From: Clostridia bacterium
GTDB lineage: Bacteria > Bacillota > Clostridia > Christensenellales > DTU072
Direction: 5' to 3'
Assembly: GCA_017403145.1 (NCBI GenBank)
Contig: JAFQOO010000007.1
Location: forward strand, 78,889 to 142,888
DNA length: 64,000 bases
How positions within the stretch are numbered: the stretch's first letter is position 1; each line of letters starts with the position of its first letter. Both the position numbers and the translations under genes were made by a program. Positions 27,808-34,771 of this stretch are shown in pieces. The notes beneath the pieces are model-generated. The model was not told where the DNA came from. It worked only from the letters and a program-made list of their open reading frames with translations, and ran no database searches.

Positions 27808-27867
27808 AAAAAGCTCCCAACTGCAAGTCATTTACCTCTAGTAAACTCCTCTTGTTGGGAGCTTTTT
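27808..27867 (+). terminator. Intrinsic terminator with conserved inner hairpin (copy B)
   Basis: A perfect 14-bp stem (AAAAAGCTCCCAAC with GTTGGGAGCTTTTT) encloses a conserved inner hairpin, TTTAC-CTCTA-GTAAA (27831-27845). The 23-bp core 27827-27849 differs from copy A at 16411-16433 in only 3 positions. Confidence 0.88.
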
Positions 27868-28105
27868 GTCGCGTACTGCATCCAAAAATCGAGGTCTACC
27901 GTGGTCTAACATAGGCAAAGAGAGAAAATTACCTGAACCATAAGGATAGTTGAGCGACCTAGCGGAAAACTTTCCTGTCGTATCTCATCCAAACTACAAA
28001 GTCTAAAGATAATAGGTTTTTTAGTTGTTTTTTAATAGGGCAACCGCTCGACATTTTTGTCGCGTCTATCATTCAAAATTAAAAGTCTAGATATAATAGG
28101 TTTCC
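27867..28105 (+). repeat. Three degenerate direct repeats in the XRE-gene upstream region
   Basis: R1 starts at 27867, R2 at 27976 (to about 28020), R3 at 28058 (to about 28105). All share TGTCG followed by a CATyCAAA block and GTCTA. R2 and R3 also share a -10-like GATAAT/TATAAT (28008-28013 and 28092-28097) at the same offset, followed by AGGTTT. R1 lacks the -10 part. This 435-bp gene-free stretch otherwise holds only the operator candidate at 28131 and the RBS. Confidence 0.65.
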
Positions 28106-28130
28106 TAATTTATAGGTAAATTGTTGTTAA

Positions 28131-28147
28131 GTCAACCAACGGTTGAC
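28131..28147. promoter_or_regulatory. Candidate operator palindrome before the XRE gene
   Basis: GTCAACC-AAC-GGTTGAC is a perfect 17-bp inverted repeat, 34 bp after the R3 -10 element and about 68 bp before the XRE start. It could be an autoregulatory site for the XRE protein (inference). Confidence 0.5.
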
Positions 28148-28214
28148 CGATTTGATATTGAAACAGAATAGGAAAATGATGTATAATAAATTGACGGATA
28201 AAGAGGAGCCTTAT

Positions 28215-30305
28215 ATGAATAAAGAAGCATTTGCAAAAAATCTAAAAGAATTGCGTTTGCAGTCTGGAATGACACAGACGGAACTTGGTAATAGGTTATA
28301 CGTATCCAAGCAAGCTGTTTCTAAATGGGAAACGGGTAAGGCAATGCCCGATATTGATTTGCTTGTAGATATCGCAAAGATATTTAACGTATCCGTTGAC
28401 TATATTACCGGAGAGCAAGGGATAAAACAAGACGACAAAAAGTCAAAAAAGACAGATAAAAAGAAAATAGTTATTATTGTAACAATTTGTTTGATTGCGG
28501 TTTTGGCAGTCGGACTTGGAGTGTATTTTGGATTGTTTTACGACAAAGATGATAGTGGATTACAGGGAGAGCCATCTATCCCACAAGATACAACTCCACC
28601 GACACCCACAACACCTACAACACCCGATTTGCCTTCGTATAATCACGAAGAGATTATGGCACTAATAAACCAAAGATTAAACGTACAAATAGACGAAGAA
28701 GTCAGCTTGTATTTGAGTATGAGTAGCTATGAAATGGGTTCGTTGAATAAAACAAGTAGCGGATTTATATTTGTTCGTAGTGATGAAAAAAAGATACTAA
28801 AATATGAAACCTATGAAAACGAACTGCTTACTTTAGGACTCTATTTGGAAGAGAATGGGGTATATAACACTGCAGAAGGTGATACTTCGGTATTGGTTTT
28901 CATAGAGCAAGATTCATTATATGAATCCGTTTTGCAAGAGATTGTCAATGAAGAATACTATCAAGAAATAGCAAACACGTCAATAGAGTTTGACTATGAT
29001 TATTATGAAAGTGAACCGACGATAACGAGCCTTGCAAATGGTAAAGAATTTAAATATATGGTGGCAAGAGATAAGCTTTTCGAGTATTGTGAATATAATG
29101 AAGAAGAATATTTTGCTAATATGCAAAGCTACACGACGGTTACGTTGTACGACGATGGAACGACAAAACTAAAATTCACTTTTGATTATACAGATTGCGT
29201 AGGGGCAAGCTTTGCTAAAACGGAATACCTATACGAGTATAAAGGCGATGACGTCGAGATTTCACTAGAAGACAAGTTAGAAAAGGTAGTTCAGTTACCA
29301 AATAGGTTTAAGCAATTGAGCGGGGAGCCTAGCCTTATCGTTGATGGTAAAGTAAAAGTGATAGATATTCCAACCGACGAAGACGAATTCTACTATTTGT
29401 CGGGTAAAAAGATATATTCTTTTGATGGCAAAGACGTTGCGTTGTATTGTGATTTAGGTGATGAGTTCGAAGAAACCTCCTATTTTATTGGTGCGACGGA
29501 AGAATATATCTATTTTTATAATAATAGTACAATAGAGACCTATACGCACTCTGGTAGTAAAGTGTATACTACTAGTCTAAGAAGCACGGGGGACGGTTTG
29601 CTTGGAATTTATGATAATATAGCTTATTATTACACTAGCGGTACGCCTGCTGGTGGCGCAACCTACTATCTCGTTGGCTCGATATATGCAGTTGAACTTG
29701 CAACGGGAATAGAAACAACGCTAGTTGATACAAAGGTTGACGGAGACGGAGGGGTATTCCTTTTCAATAACGATATATTGTATTATAAGATAGAATCTTA
29801 TGATGCTATGGAATATAAACTTGTAAAAATAGACCTTGATACAAAGGAAGAAATAGAAATAAGCTCCGATATAAGACTAAGACAAATGATGGACATTCCA
29901 AAACTCGGGAACGAGTACGTAATATCACACGACAAGGTGTATTCTTCGGAAGACTATTCTTTAGTAGAAGAACTCCCATACGTATCTAAGTTAAGGGATA
30001 TTTTCGGATTGAACGAAATATATGATAGCGCAGAATACGTATTTGAAGATTGCTATATTCGAGAAGGGAAAATGGGCTTCACTGCCGCGGGAATGAGTAC
30101 ATACATAAAAGCGTTTGGTGTCTACGATAAAGAATATGGCGTTATGATGGATATAATACCCTTTTCTTTAAATAAAATAGCATCAGAGTCTACTTCTTCG
30201 GCTACTTCTTTCTCGATAGGGGAGAATGGTTTTGGAATATGCTTTGTAGAAGAAGATGACGAGGGAAACACAACGACAAAGATATATACAACGCTACCAA
30301 AATAA
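28215..30305 (+). CDS. XRE-family HTH regulator with membrane segment and extracytoplasmic sensor domain
   Basis: A protein of about 696 residues. The N-terminal 70 residues are a Cro/C1-type helix-turn-helix (MTQTELGNRLYVSKQAVSKW, then PDIDLLVDIAKIFNVSVDYI). A Lys-rich stretch, one membrane helix (IVTICLIAVLAVGLGVYFGL) and a Pro/Thr linker follow, then about 550 residues outside the membrane. The distal half has repeating beta-strand blades (KIYSFDGKDVALY, YIYFYNNSTIETY), like a propeller. This is a one-piece transmembrane regulator. Start ATG 28215 follows GAGGAG; an in-frame TTG at 28143 lies within the palindrome and is rejected. The signal and target genes are unknown; the adjacent sigma factor is an obvious candidate. 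Confidence 0.85.
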   Translation: MNKEAFAKNLKELRLQSGMTQTELGNRLYVSKQAVSKWETGKAMPDIDLLVDIAKIFNVSVDYITGEQGIKQDDKKSKKTDKKKIVIIVTICLIAVLAVGLGVYFGLFYDKDDSGLQGEPSIPQDTTPPTPTTPTTPDLPSYNHEEIMALINQRLNVQIDEEVSLYLSMSSYEMGSLNKTSSGFIFVRSDEKKILKYETYENELLTLGLYLEENGVYNTAEGDTSVLVFIEQDSLYESVLQEIVNEEYYQEIANTSIEFDYDYYESEPTITSLANGKEFKYMVARDKLFEYCEYNEEEYFANMQSYTTVTLYDDGTTKLKFTFDYTDCVGASFAKTEYLYEYKGDDVEISLEDKLEKVVQLPNRFKQLSGEPSLIVDGKVKVIDIPTDEDEFYYLSGKKIYSFDGKDVALYCDLGDEFEETSYFIGATEEYIYFYNNSTIETYTHSGSKVYTTSLRSTGDGLLGIYDNIAYYYTSGTPAGGATYYLVGSIYAVELATGIETTLVDTKVDGDGGVFLFNNDILYYKIESYDAMEYKLVKIDLDTKEEIEISSDIRLRQMMDIPKLGNEYVISHDKVYSSEDYSLVEELPYVSKLRDIFGLNEIYDSAEYVFEDCYIREGKMGFTAAGMSTYIKAFGVYDKEYGVMMDIIPFSLNKIASESTSSATSFSIGENGFGICFVEEDDEGNTTTKIYTTLPK

Positions 30306-30342
30306 GCGTTAACAGTCGTTATTTTTGATAAACGATGAAAAA

Positions 30343-30371
30343 ACAGCTCGATAAGTATCGAGCTGTTTTTA
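30343..30371. terminator. Bidirectional terminator after the XRE gene
   Basis: ACAGCTCGAT and ATCGAGCTGT pair across AAGT with A/T runs on both sides. It is part of the duplicated 91-bp segment (30345-30435) whose other copy is the terminator at 32139. Confidence 0.85.
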
Positions 30372-30435
30372 TTATTGTTTACTTATACTCTTTCAAGTAA
30401 CTTGTTAAAGGTTTTCGAGGTGAATTGCACGCATC
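30345..30435. repeat. 91-bp direct repeat, left copy (duplicate of the thiT 3' end)
   Basis: This segment matches 32139-32229 with 4 differences in 91 bp. It contains the terminator hairpin plus the last codons of the thiamine transporter gene. With the right copy it brackets the sigma-factor cassette. Confidence 0.9.
30378..30435 (-). pseudogene. Remnant of the 3' end of the thiT-like gene
   Basis: Read on the minus strand, it encodes FTSKTFNKLLERV and a stop, identical to the C-terminus of the intact thiT-like product at 32177-33247. Nothing of the gene continues beyond 30435, where the sigma-factor promoter begins. Confidence 0.8.
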
Positions 30436-30464
30436 TTGACATAGACAAAGGTAAATGGTACTAT
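30436..30464 (+). promoter_or_regulatory. Promoter of the sigma-factor gene
   Basis: TTGACA (30436-30441), 17-bp spacer, TACTAT (30459-30464). The -35 begins at the first base after the duplicated segment. An AT-only inverted repeat (AATATAAAT-TT-ATTTATATT, 30477-30496) follows in the leader. Confidence 0.78.
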
Positions 30465-30556
30465 TTTAGTGTCAATAATATAAATTTATTTATATTAGAC
30501 CAACGTTTTGGGGCTTTTCTTTCGTTTATATAATATAGATAACTAAGGAGAATCTT

Positions 30557-31345
30557 ATGACTGATAAGATTGCAAAAGAAATGATGAATTTAATTCGTAA
30601 AGGAGATTTGGAAGGTGTAACTACACTATATAATTTGTATTATAACAAACTATATGCCATAGCTTTTACAATTACAAAAAATCATCATACTAGCGAAGAT
30701 ATAGTTCAAAACGTTGTACTCAAGTTACTCAAAGTGGAAAAGCATCTTATCCCCAATGAGAATGAACTTGCTTGGCTCTATAAAGTAGTAAAGAACTGTG
30801 CCATTGATGAGGTTCGACGTAGCTCAAAATTATATTATGCGGAAGAAATGGAGCTTCTATTGTCAAAAAAAGAAATAGCTGATTATGTAAATTTGAATGA
30901 ATTTAACGATATGTTGGAGGGCCTTGATGAAAGGCGAAAAAGCATAATAACACTTAAAATCGTTGGGGAATATACTTTTGTGGAAATCAGCCAAATGCTT
31001 GATATAAATGTAAATACAGTGAGATGGTTATATAATTCGGGTATTAAAAAACTAAGAAACATACTTGGCACCATTGGTATTATTACAATAGGATTTTTAC
31101 TAACGTTTATAATTAACCTTTTAGTTGTTTTGATAGATATAGATTTCAAAATGGTATATTTGGTGCAGGGCGCAACTTTAGCGCTAGGTCTTGGTCCGAT
31201 TGGCACGAGCGAAGCGGTTGAGCTTTTGCCAAGCATCCTAATACTCCTTTATAGCGGTGCAATGTCGTTGCTTTTTATTATATTTTCGATTTTTACATAT
31301 TTCAATGTATATGAGTTATCAACTAAAGCAAAAAAGAAACAATAA
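30557..31345 (+). CDS. ECF-type sigma factor fused to C-terminal membrane segments
   Basis: A 262-residue protein; ordinary ECF sigma factors have about 160-200. Region 2 (about 8-80) includes YNKLYAIAFTITKN, HTSEDIVQNVVLKLL and LAWLYKVVKNCAIDEVRR. Region 4 (about 105-165) includes LDERRKSIITLKIVGEYTFV, EISQMLDINVNTVRWLYNSG and IKKLR. From about residue 167 there are hydrophobic segments (GIITIGFLLTFIINLLVVL and SILILLYSGAMSLLFIIFSI) and a basic end (KAKKKQ). The membrane part may hold the factor at the membrane, acting as a built-in anti-sigma-like control (inference). RBS AAGGAG precedes ATG 30557. It is inside the cassette bounded by 91-bp repeats. Confidence 0.85.
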   Translation: MTDKIAKEMMNLIRKGDLEGVTTLYNLYYNKLYAIAFTITKNHHTSEDIVQNVVLKLLKVEKHLIPNENELAWLYKVVKNCAIDEVRRSSKLYYAEEMELLLSKKEIADYVNLNEFNDMLEGLDERRKSIITLKIVGEYTFVEISQMLDINVNTVRWLYNSGIKKLRNILGTIGIITIGFLLTFIINLLVVLIDIDFKMVYLVQGATLALGLGPIGTSEAVELLPSILILLYSGAMSLLFIIFSIFTYFNVYELSTKAKKKQ

Positions 31346-31419
31346 AAAACTCCAATGTTTTTATTATTGTCGTACGTTTAATATATAGAATATTAACAAA
31401 GATAGAGGTTGTATGGTGC

Positions 31420-31439
31420 AGTCTTTTTAACGCAAGACT
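31420..31439. other. Small hairpin upstream of the membrane-anchored protein gene
   Basis: AGTCTT and AAGACT pair across an 8-nt loop in the 123-bp gap after the sigma gene. No T run follows. No separate promoter is evident. Confidence 0.4.
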
Positions 31440-31468
31440 AATTGTACATCTCAAGGGGCCTATGATTT

Positions 31469-32116
31469 ATGAAAAAGTTAAAAAAATTAGTTGCGATACT
31501 CCTAATAATGCTGATTGTTATAGGTTTTGCTGTAGGTGTCGTATTGGTTGAATATGAAATAAAACGCCACGACAATAGCGACGTTAAGGTTTATCAAACA
31601 GAAGAGGAATTTGTCTCTAATAGTCAAAAATATGGGTATACTATGACGCCAAACTTGTTCAATGGAGAGATAAAGGAAAGTGATTTTTTTAGTAAAACAT
31701 TTTATAAAAGAAACGAAATAGTCCGTGTGGAAAACGTGGCGCAGTACCATTTTGCGACGGATAAGGGCTTAGCATACGTTAGTGTGGAAATTACTACCAA
31801 CCCGGATAAAACTATGCTAGCAAAACTCGCTAAAAACCAATGGATGAATGGTATTAAAACTCGATTAAAAGCTCATAAAGAGGAATATAAGATAATCAAA
31901 ACAGAAGTCTCTAATAAACTTTGTAGCGGCATCGTTTATGCGGATGGCATAGATTCGCAAAGAGAATATTGTATGTCGTGCTTGTGCTATTATTCGCAAG
32001 ATTGTTCTGTCAAAATAAGCTTATCGTATGCTACCGGTGGTAAACCTTATGACGAAGATGTATTGTATAATGAGTGCCTCAAGCAAGTTGCAAAAATTTT
32101 AGAGAATATAATTTAA
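31469..32116 (+). CDS. Membrane-anchored hypothetical protein in the sigma cassette
   Basis: A 215-residue protein not recognised. A basic N-terminus (MKKLKKL) leads into one membrane helix (VAILLIMLIVIGFAVGVVLV); the remaining 180 residues should be outside and contain four Cys, including a SCLCYYSQDC cluster that could form disulfides. There are no catalytic motifs I can name. AAGGGG lies before ATG 31469. It follows the sigma factor by 123 bp on the same strand and within the same flanking repeats, so a role as a sensor or partner of the sigma factor is possible. It converges on thiT. Confidence 0.7.
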   Translation: MKKLKKLVAILLIMLIVIGFAVGVVLVEYEIKRHDNSDVKVYQTEEEFVSNSQKYGYTMTPNLFNGEIKESDFFSKTFYKRNEIVRVENVAQYHFATDKGLAYVSVEITTNPDKTMLAKLAKNQWMNGIKTRLKAHKEEYKIIKTEVSNKLCSGIVYADGIDSQREYCMSCLCYYSQDCSVKISLSYATGGKPYDEDVLYNECLKQVAKILENII

Positions 32117-32138
32117 TCAGCTATGCTCAAATAAAAAT

Positions 32139-32229
32139 AGCTCGATAAGTATCGAGCTGTTTTTATTATTGATTACTTATACTCTTTCAAGTAATTTGTT
32201 AAAGGTTTTCGAGGTGAATAGCAGGCATC
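32139..32229. repeat. 91-bp direct repeat, right copy, including a bidirectional terminator
   Basis: The original copy of the duplicated segment. The terminator stem AGCTCGAT/ATCGAGCT (32139-32158) lies between the convergent cassette and thiT-like genes; the rest is the thiT 3' coding end. See the left copy at 30345-30435. Confidence 0.9.
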
Positions 32230-33247
32230 CTGCAACAAGGCATATTGCAAGGTCGGCAAATGTAAATGCGTTATATAGGAAGGACCAAGCAACTGCGCCA
32301 TAACTGGGGTCTGCGGAACCAAATACGAAAACACCACTTATTACGTGTGCAAGGTAACGTAGTGTTACCGCTACAAGTGCACCTATAGCAAATTGTATGG
32401 GGGCTTTACCGCCAAGCACCTTCTTTTCTTTTAGTATAGAGGTTAAACCTATTGCGCCAAAGGCTATGGGATAATCTAGTAAAAATTGTATGGGGTGATA
32501 GAACCACGGAGCTTGGATAAATTGCAAAAAGCCATAAATGATGCCCGCAATCACACCTTTACGGATACCAAACATATAGGAATATATCATTAGGGGTAGT
32601 AGGGAAGCAAAGGTTATAGAACCGCCTTGCGGAAGCTCTAGGAAACGGATATAGCTTAGTGCAAAGCTCATTGCGATGCAAACCGAGGCATAAACTATAC
32701 TTTTTGTGGTGGTGGGGATTTTTTTACCAAATACTAGTGCAAGGGCTACTATAATTGCAACTAGTATAGCGGTAAACAAGTACATTAGTACTTCGCCGGT
32801 AACGTCGATTTCTGCACCGCTGGTATAGGTTTTAACTAAGGTCGAAATAATAAGAGCAAGTAGCGCAATCCCTATAATAATGGCAGAAAGCTTGCCGAAC
32901 TTGGGTAGGGAGTCCTTGTTGTTAAGTGCCATAACGAAACCTATTATTGCAAGCACTACGATTATTCCAACGAGTACAACTATTGGTATAAAGGTGAGAT
33001 AATCGACGTAGCCTTCCATAATATATTCGTCTAGCTTTAAGCCAAGCAAGGTTGCGAGCATAGCTATGGTATATACAATAACTATGGAGCCTACTATAAT
33101 AGTGGCTTTACGCATACTATCCGCTTTAAACTTTTTAACGAGAACGAGAGAGAGCGCGACTGCAACTATTACGCCGATAGTAACGTAAAGGGCAATGGTG
33201 GCGACTTTATCAAAAAGGGACAAAGTGGCAAATGGGTCTGTGAACAT
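32177..33247 (-). CDS. thiT: Thiamine transporter ThiT-like ECF S-component with N-terminal membrane extension
   Basis: A 356-residue membrane protein. The C-terminal 175 residues match the ThiT/YuaJ family, which binds thiamine and works with the shared ECF energy module: ALSYIRFLELPQGGSITFAS, MIYSYMFGIRKGVIAGIIYG, APWFYHPIQFLLDYPIAFG. Usual ThiT proteins have about 190 residues. Here roughly 165 extra residues with about five membrane helices precede the domain, including a sequence near the start (ATIALYVTIGVIVAVALSLV); their role is unknown. A TPP riboswitch with terminator lies upstream, supporting the substrate. RBS AAAGGAG precedes ATG 33247. Its last codons are duplicated at 30378-30435. 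The EcfA/A'/T genes are not in the window. Confidence 0.9.
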   Translation of the reverse strand: MFTDPFATLSLFDKVATIALYVTIGVIVAVALSLVLVKKFKADSMRKATIIVGSIVIVYTIAMLATLLGLKLDEYIMEGYVDYLTFIPIVVLVGIIVVLAIIGFVMALNNKDSLPKFGKLSAIIIGIALLALIISTLVKTYTSGAEIDVTGEVLMYLFTAILVAIIVALALVFGKKIPTTTKSIVYASVCIAMSFALSYIRFLELPQGGSITFASLLPLMIYSYMFGIRKGVIAGIIYGFLQFIQAPWFYHPIQFLLDYPIAFGAIGLTSILKEKKVLGGKAPIQFAIGALVAVTLRYLAHVISGVFVFGSADPSYGAVAWSFLYNAFTFADLAICLVAGCLLFTSKTFNKLLERV

Positions 33248-33276
33248 AAAATTCTCCTTTTGCTAGGAGCCTTTTA

Positions 33277-33310
33277 AGAAAAAAATAGTTCAAGCGAGAT
33301 TACTTGAACT
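33277..33310 (-). terminator. Riboswitch expression-platform terminator
   Basis: On the minus strand, AGTTCAAG and CTTGAACT pair across an 8-nt loop and are followed by a U-rich run (33277-33286). Its position between the TPP aptamer and the thiT start indicates control by premature termination. Confidence 0.85.
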
Positions 33311-33412
33311 ACAAATTCCTAGGAAAATGGCTTTCTTACGCGAGCGTTAACTCGGTCAAGTTCGAAGGGTGTAATCTCAGATAGCCTTACGCTATCACCC
33401 CTAGCACGATTT
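33311..33412 (-). promoter_or_regulatory. TPP riboswitch aptamer
   Basis: On the minus strand the order is GCTAGGGGTG, a small hairpin, the invariant CTGAGA (33375-33380), ACACCCTTCGAACTTGACC, GTTAACGC, and a closing CCTAGG. These are the conserved parts of the THI-box, and CTAGG/CCTAG can form P1. With TPP bound, the downstream terminator should form and switch off thiT. Confidence 0.92.
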
Positions 33413-33466
33413 AGTTGATGTGCTTATATTAGCACCGCAAAAATGGTTTGTCAACCACTTTTTTAA

Positions 33467-34072
33467 TTATTTATCCTTAATTTTTTTGGAAATTACGACA
33501 ATAGCGGAGCCTTTTTTGACGGTAATTTCCACTTTACCTACGGTAACTTCGTTAGAAATACCTAGTGAGGAGTGGGGTAAAATTTTTAGTCCGTCAAGAG
33601 AATATTTTAGGCCACTGCTACTATCGAACTCTACCTCACCGCCAAAGGGGAAAACGGAAAGGGCATTACCTTTATCCGTTTCTATCGATAGACTGTCGTT
33701 TACGAAATATATCTCGTTATCCTTGCTAACCGCTTTGGCTACTAAACCGATGCTATCAGCATAGGCGAGCAAATTGATATTGCCCAAAACGTGTTCTATC
33801 TTGCCACCGGTAGCGCCATAGATGGTAACTCTTTTTCCACCCGTGTTCTTTATAAAATCAAGTCCAAGCTCACCATCGGTTTTATCCTTGTCGGCAGGGT
33901 AAGAAATGGTATGAACGTTATTTGGAATATAACTTAGCGTATCGAAATCACCAATAACTGCAACAACGGGTTTATTATCCACTAAACGATAACCGCCATC
34001 GGCGGCTATAATATGTTTTTCTATTATTTCGACGTCTAGTTCAGGCGCGTTGAGAACCAATGCAAAATCCAT
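33467..34072 (-). CDS. thiN: Thiamine pyrophosphokinase
   Basis: A 201-residue enzyme that converts thiamine plus ATP to thiamine pyrophosphate. Family motifs are IIAADGGYRL, VVAVIGDFDTL, YPADKDKTDGELGLDFI and YGATGGKIEHVLGNI, with the acidic substrate-binding residues present. A C-terminal beta-domain with LSIETDKG and a segment like GLKYSLDG completes the usual length. It is translationally coupled to xpt (TAATG at 34072). The riboswitch lies downstream of it, before thiT, so imported thiamine is converted by a gene that is itself outside riboswitch control. Confidence 0.92.
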   Translation of the reverse strand: MDFALVLNAPELDVEIIEKHIIAADGGYRLVDNKPVVAVIGDFDTLSYIPNNVHTISYPADKDKTDGELGLDFIKNTGGKRVTIYGATGGKIEHVLGNINLLAYADSIGLVAKAVSKDNEIYFVNDSLSIETDKGNALSVFPFGGEVEFDSSSGLKYSLDGLKILPHSSLGISNEVTVGKVEITVKKGSAIVVISKKIKDK

Positions 34073-34644
34073 TATTTTCTAAACGTCAAAGAGGAATCGG
34101 TCATATTTTCCACTATTGCAAGCGAGCAAACTTTATATCCGTCCTTGCGCAAAGCAGAACCACCTTCTTGGAAGCCCTTTTCGATAGCGATACCGCAACC
34201 GGCAACCTTTGCTCCCGCTTGTTCAACCAAGTTGATAAGTCCGCGCAAAGCACATCCGTTTGCGAGGAAGTCGTCTATAATAAGTACGACGTCGCCTTCG
34301 TTTAGATAGCTCTTGGAAACGATAATATTATAATCGCGATTGTGAGTGTAGCTATGTACGGGTACGGAATATACGTCGCCAGCAACGTTCGAGGTCTTAT
34401 TCTTTTTAGCAAAAACCATAGGGCAGTTAAAGCGGTCTGCCACCATAGTTGCAATAGCTATTCCGCTAGCTTCAACCGTCAATATTTTGTTTACGCCGGC
34501 GCCTTCATATTCTTTATAAAGCTCGTTTGCCATTTCTTTCAATAGAGCAACGTCTATTTGGTGGTTCAAAAAGTTATCTACTTTAAGAACGTGTCCGGGT
34601 AATACTTTTCCACATTGTAAAATTTTGTCTTCTAGAATTTTCAT
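34072..34644 (-). CDS. xpt: Xanthine phosphoribosyltransferase
   Basis: A 190-residue type I phosphoribosyltransferase that converts xanthine plus PRPP to XMP. Matching segments are MKILEDKILQCGKVLPGHVL at the N-terminus, DVALLKEMANEL, ILTVEASGIAIATMVA and the PRPP loop VLIIDDFLANGCALRGL. Length and order match Bacillus-type Xpt. RBS AAGGAG precedes ATG 34644. Unlike the Bacillus gene, no purine riboswitch is visible: a sigma-70 promoter lies directly before the RBS. It is coupled to thiN. Confidence 0.93.
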   Translation of the reverse strand: MKILEDKILQCGKVLPGHVLKVDNFLNHQIDVALLKEMANELYKEYEGAGVNKILTVEASGIAIATMVADRFNCPMVFAKKNKTSNVAGDVYSVPVHSYTHNRDYNIIVSKSYLNEGDVVLIIDDFLANGCALRGLINLVEQAGAKVAGCGIAIEKGFQEGGSALRKDGYKVCSLAIVENMTDSSLTFRK

Positions 34645-34666
34645 ATCTGCTCCTTATTTAACTAAT

Positions 34667-34695
34667 ATTATACCCTCTAAAAGATTGCTCGTCAA
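34667..34695 (-). promoter_or_regulatory. Promoter of xpt-thiN
   Basis: On the minus strand, TTGACG (34690-34695), 17-bp spacer, TATAAT (34667-34672). There is room for only a short leader of about 20 nt, so no leader riboswitch. Confidence 0.85.
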
Positions 34696-34724
34696 TGTTT
34701 CTAAAAAAATAGAATGCCAAAGGT

Positions 34725-34738
34725 GTAAAAATTTTTAC
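34725..34738. promoter_or_regulatory. Palindrome and -10 element upstream of sleB
   Basis: GTAAAAATTTTTAC is a perfect 14-bp palindrome lying just before TATAAT at 34745-34750. A GGTGTA at 34722 resembles a forespore sigma (F/G) -35 more than a sigma-A -35, but the match is weak. Confidence 0.4.
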
Positions 34739-34771
34739 GATGCCTATAATCAATAAAAAAGGAAGGTGAAA

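Noticed and set aside
34645..34700. Purine riboswitch before xpt
   Set aside because: A sigma-70 promoter ends only about 20 bp before the RBS, leaving no room for an aptamer.
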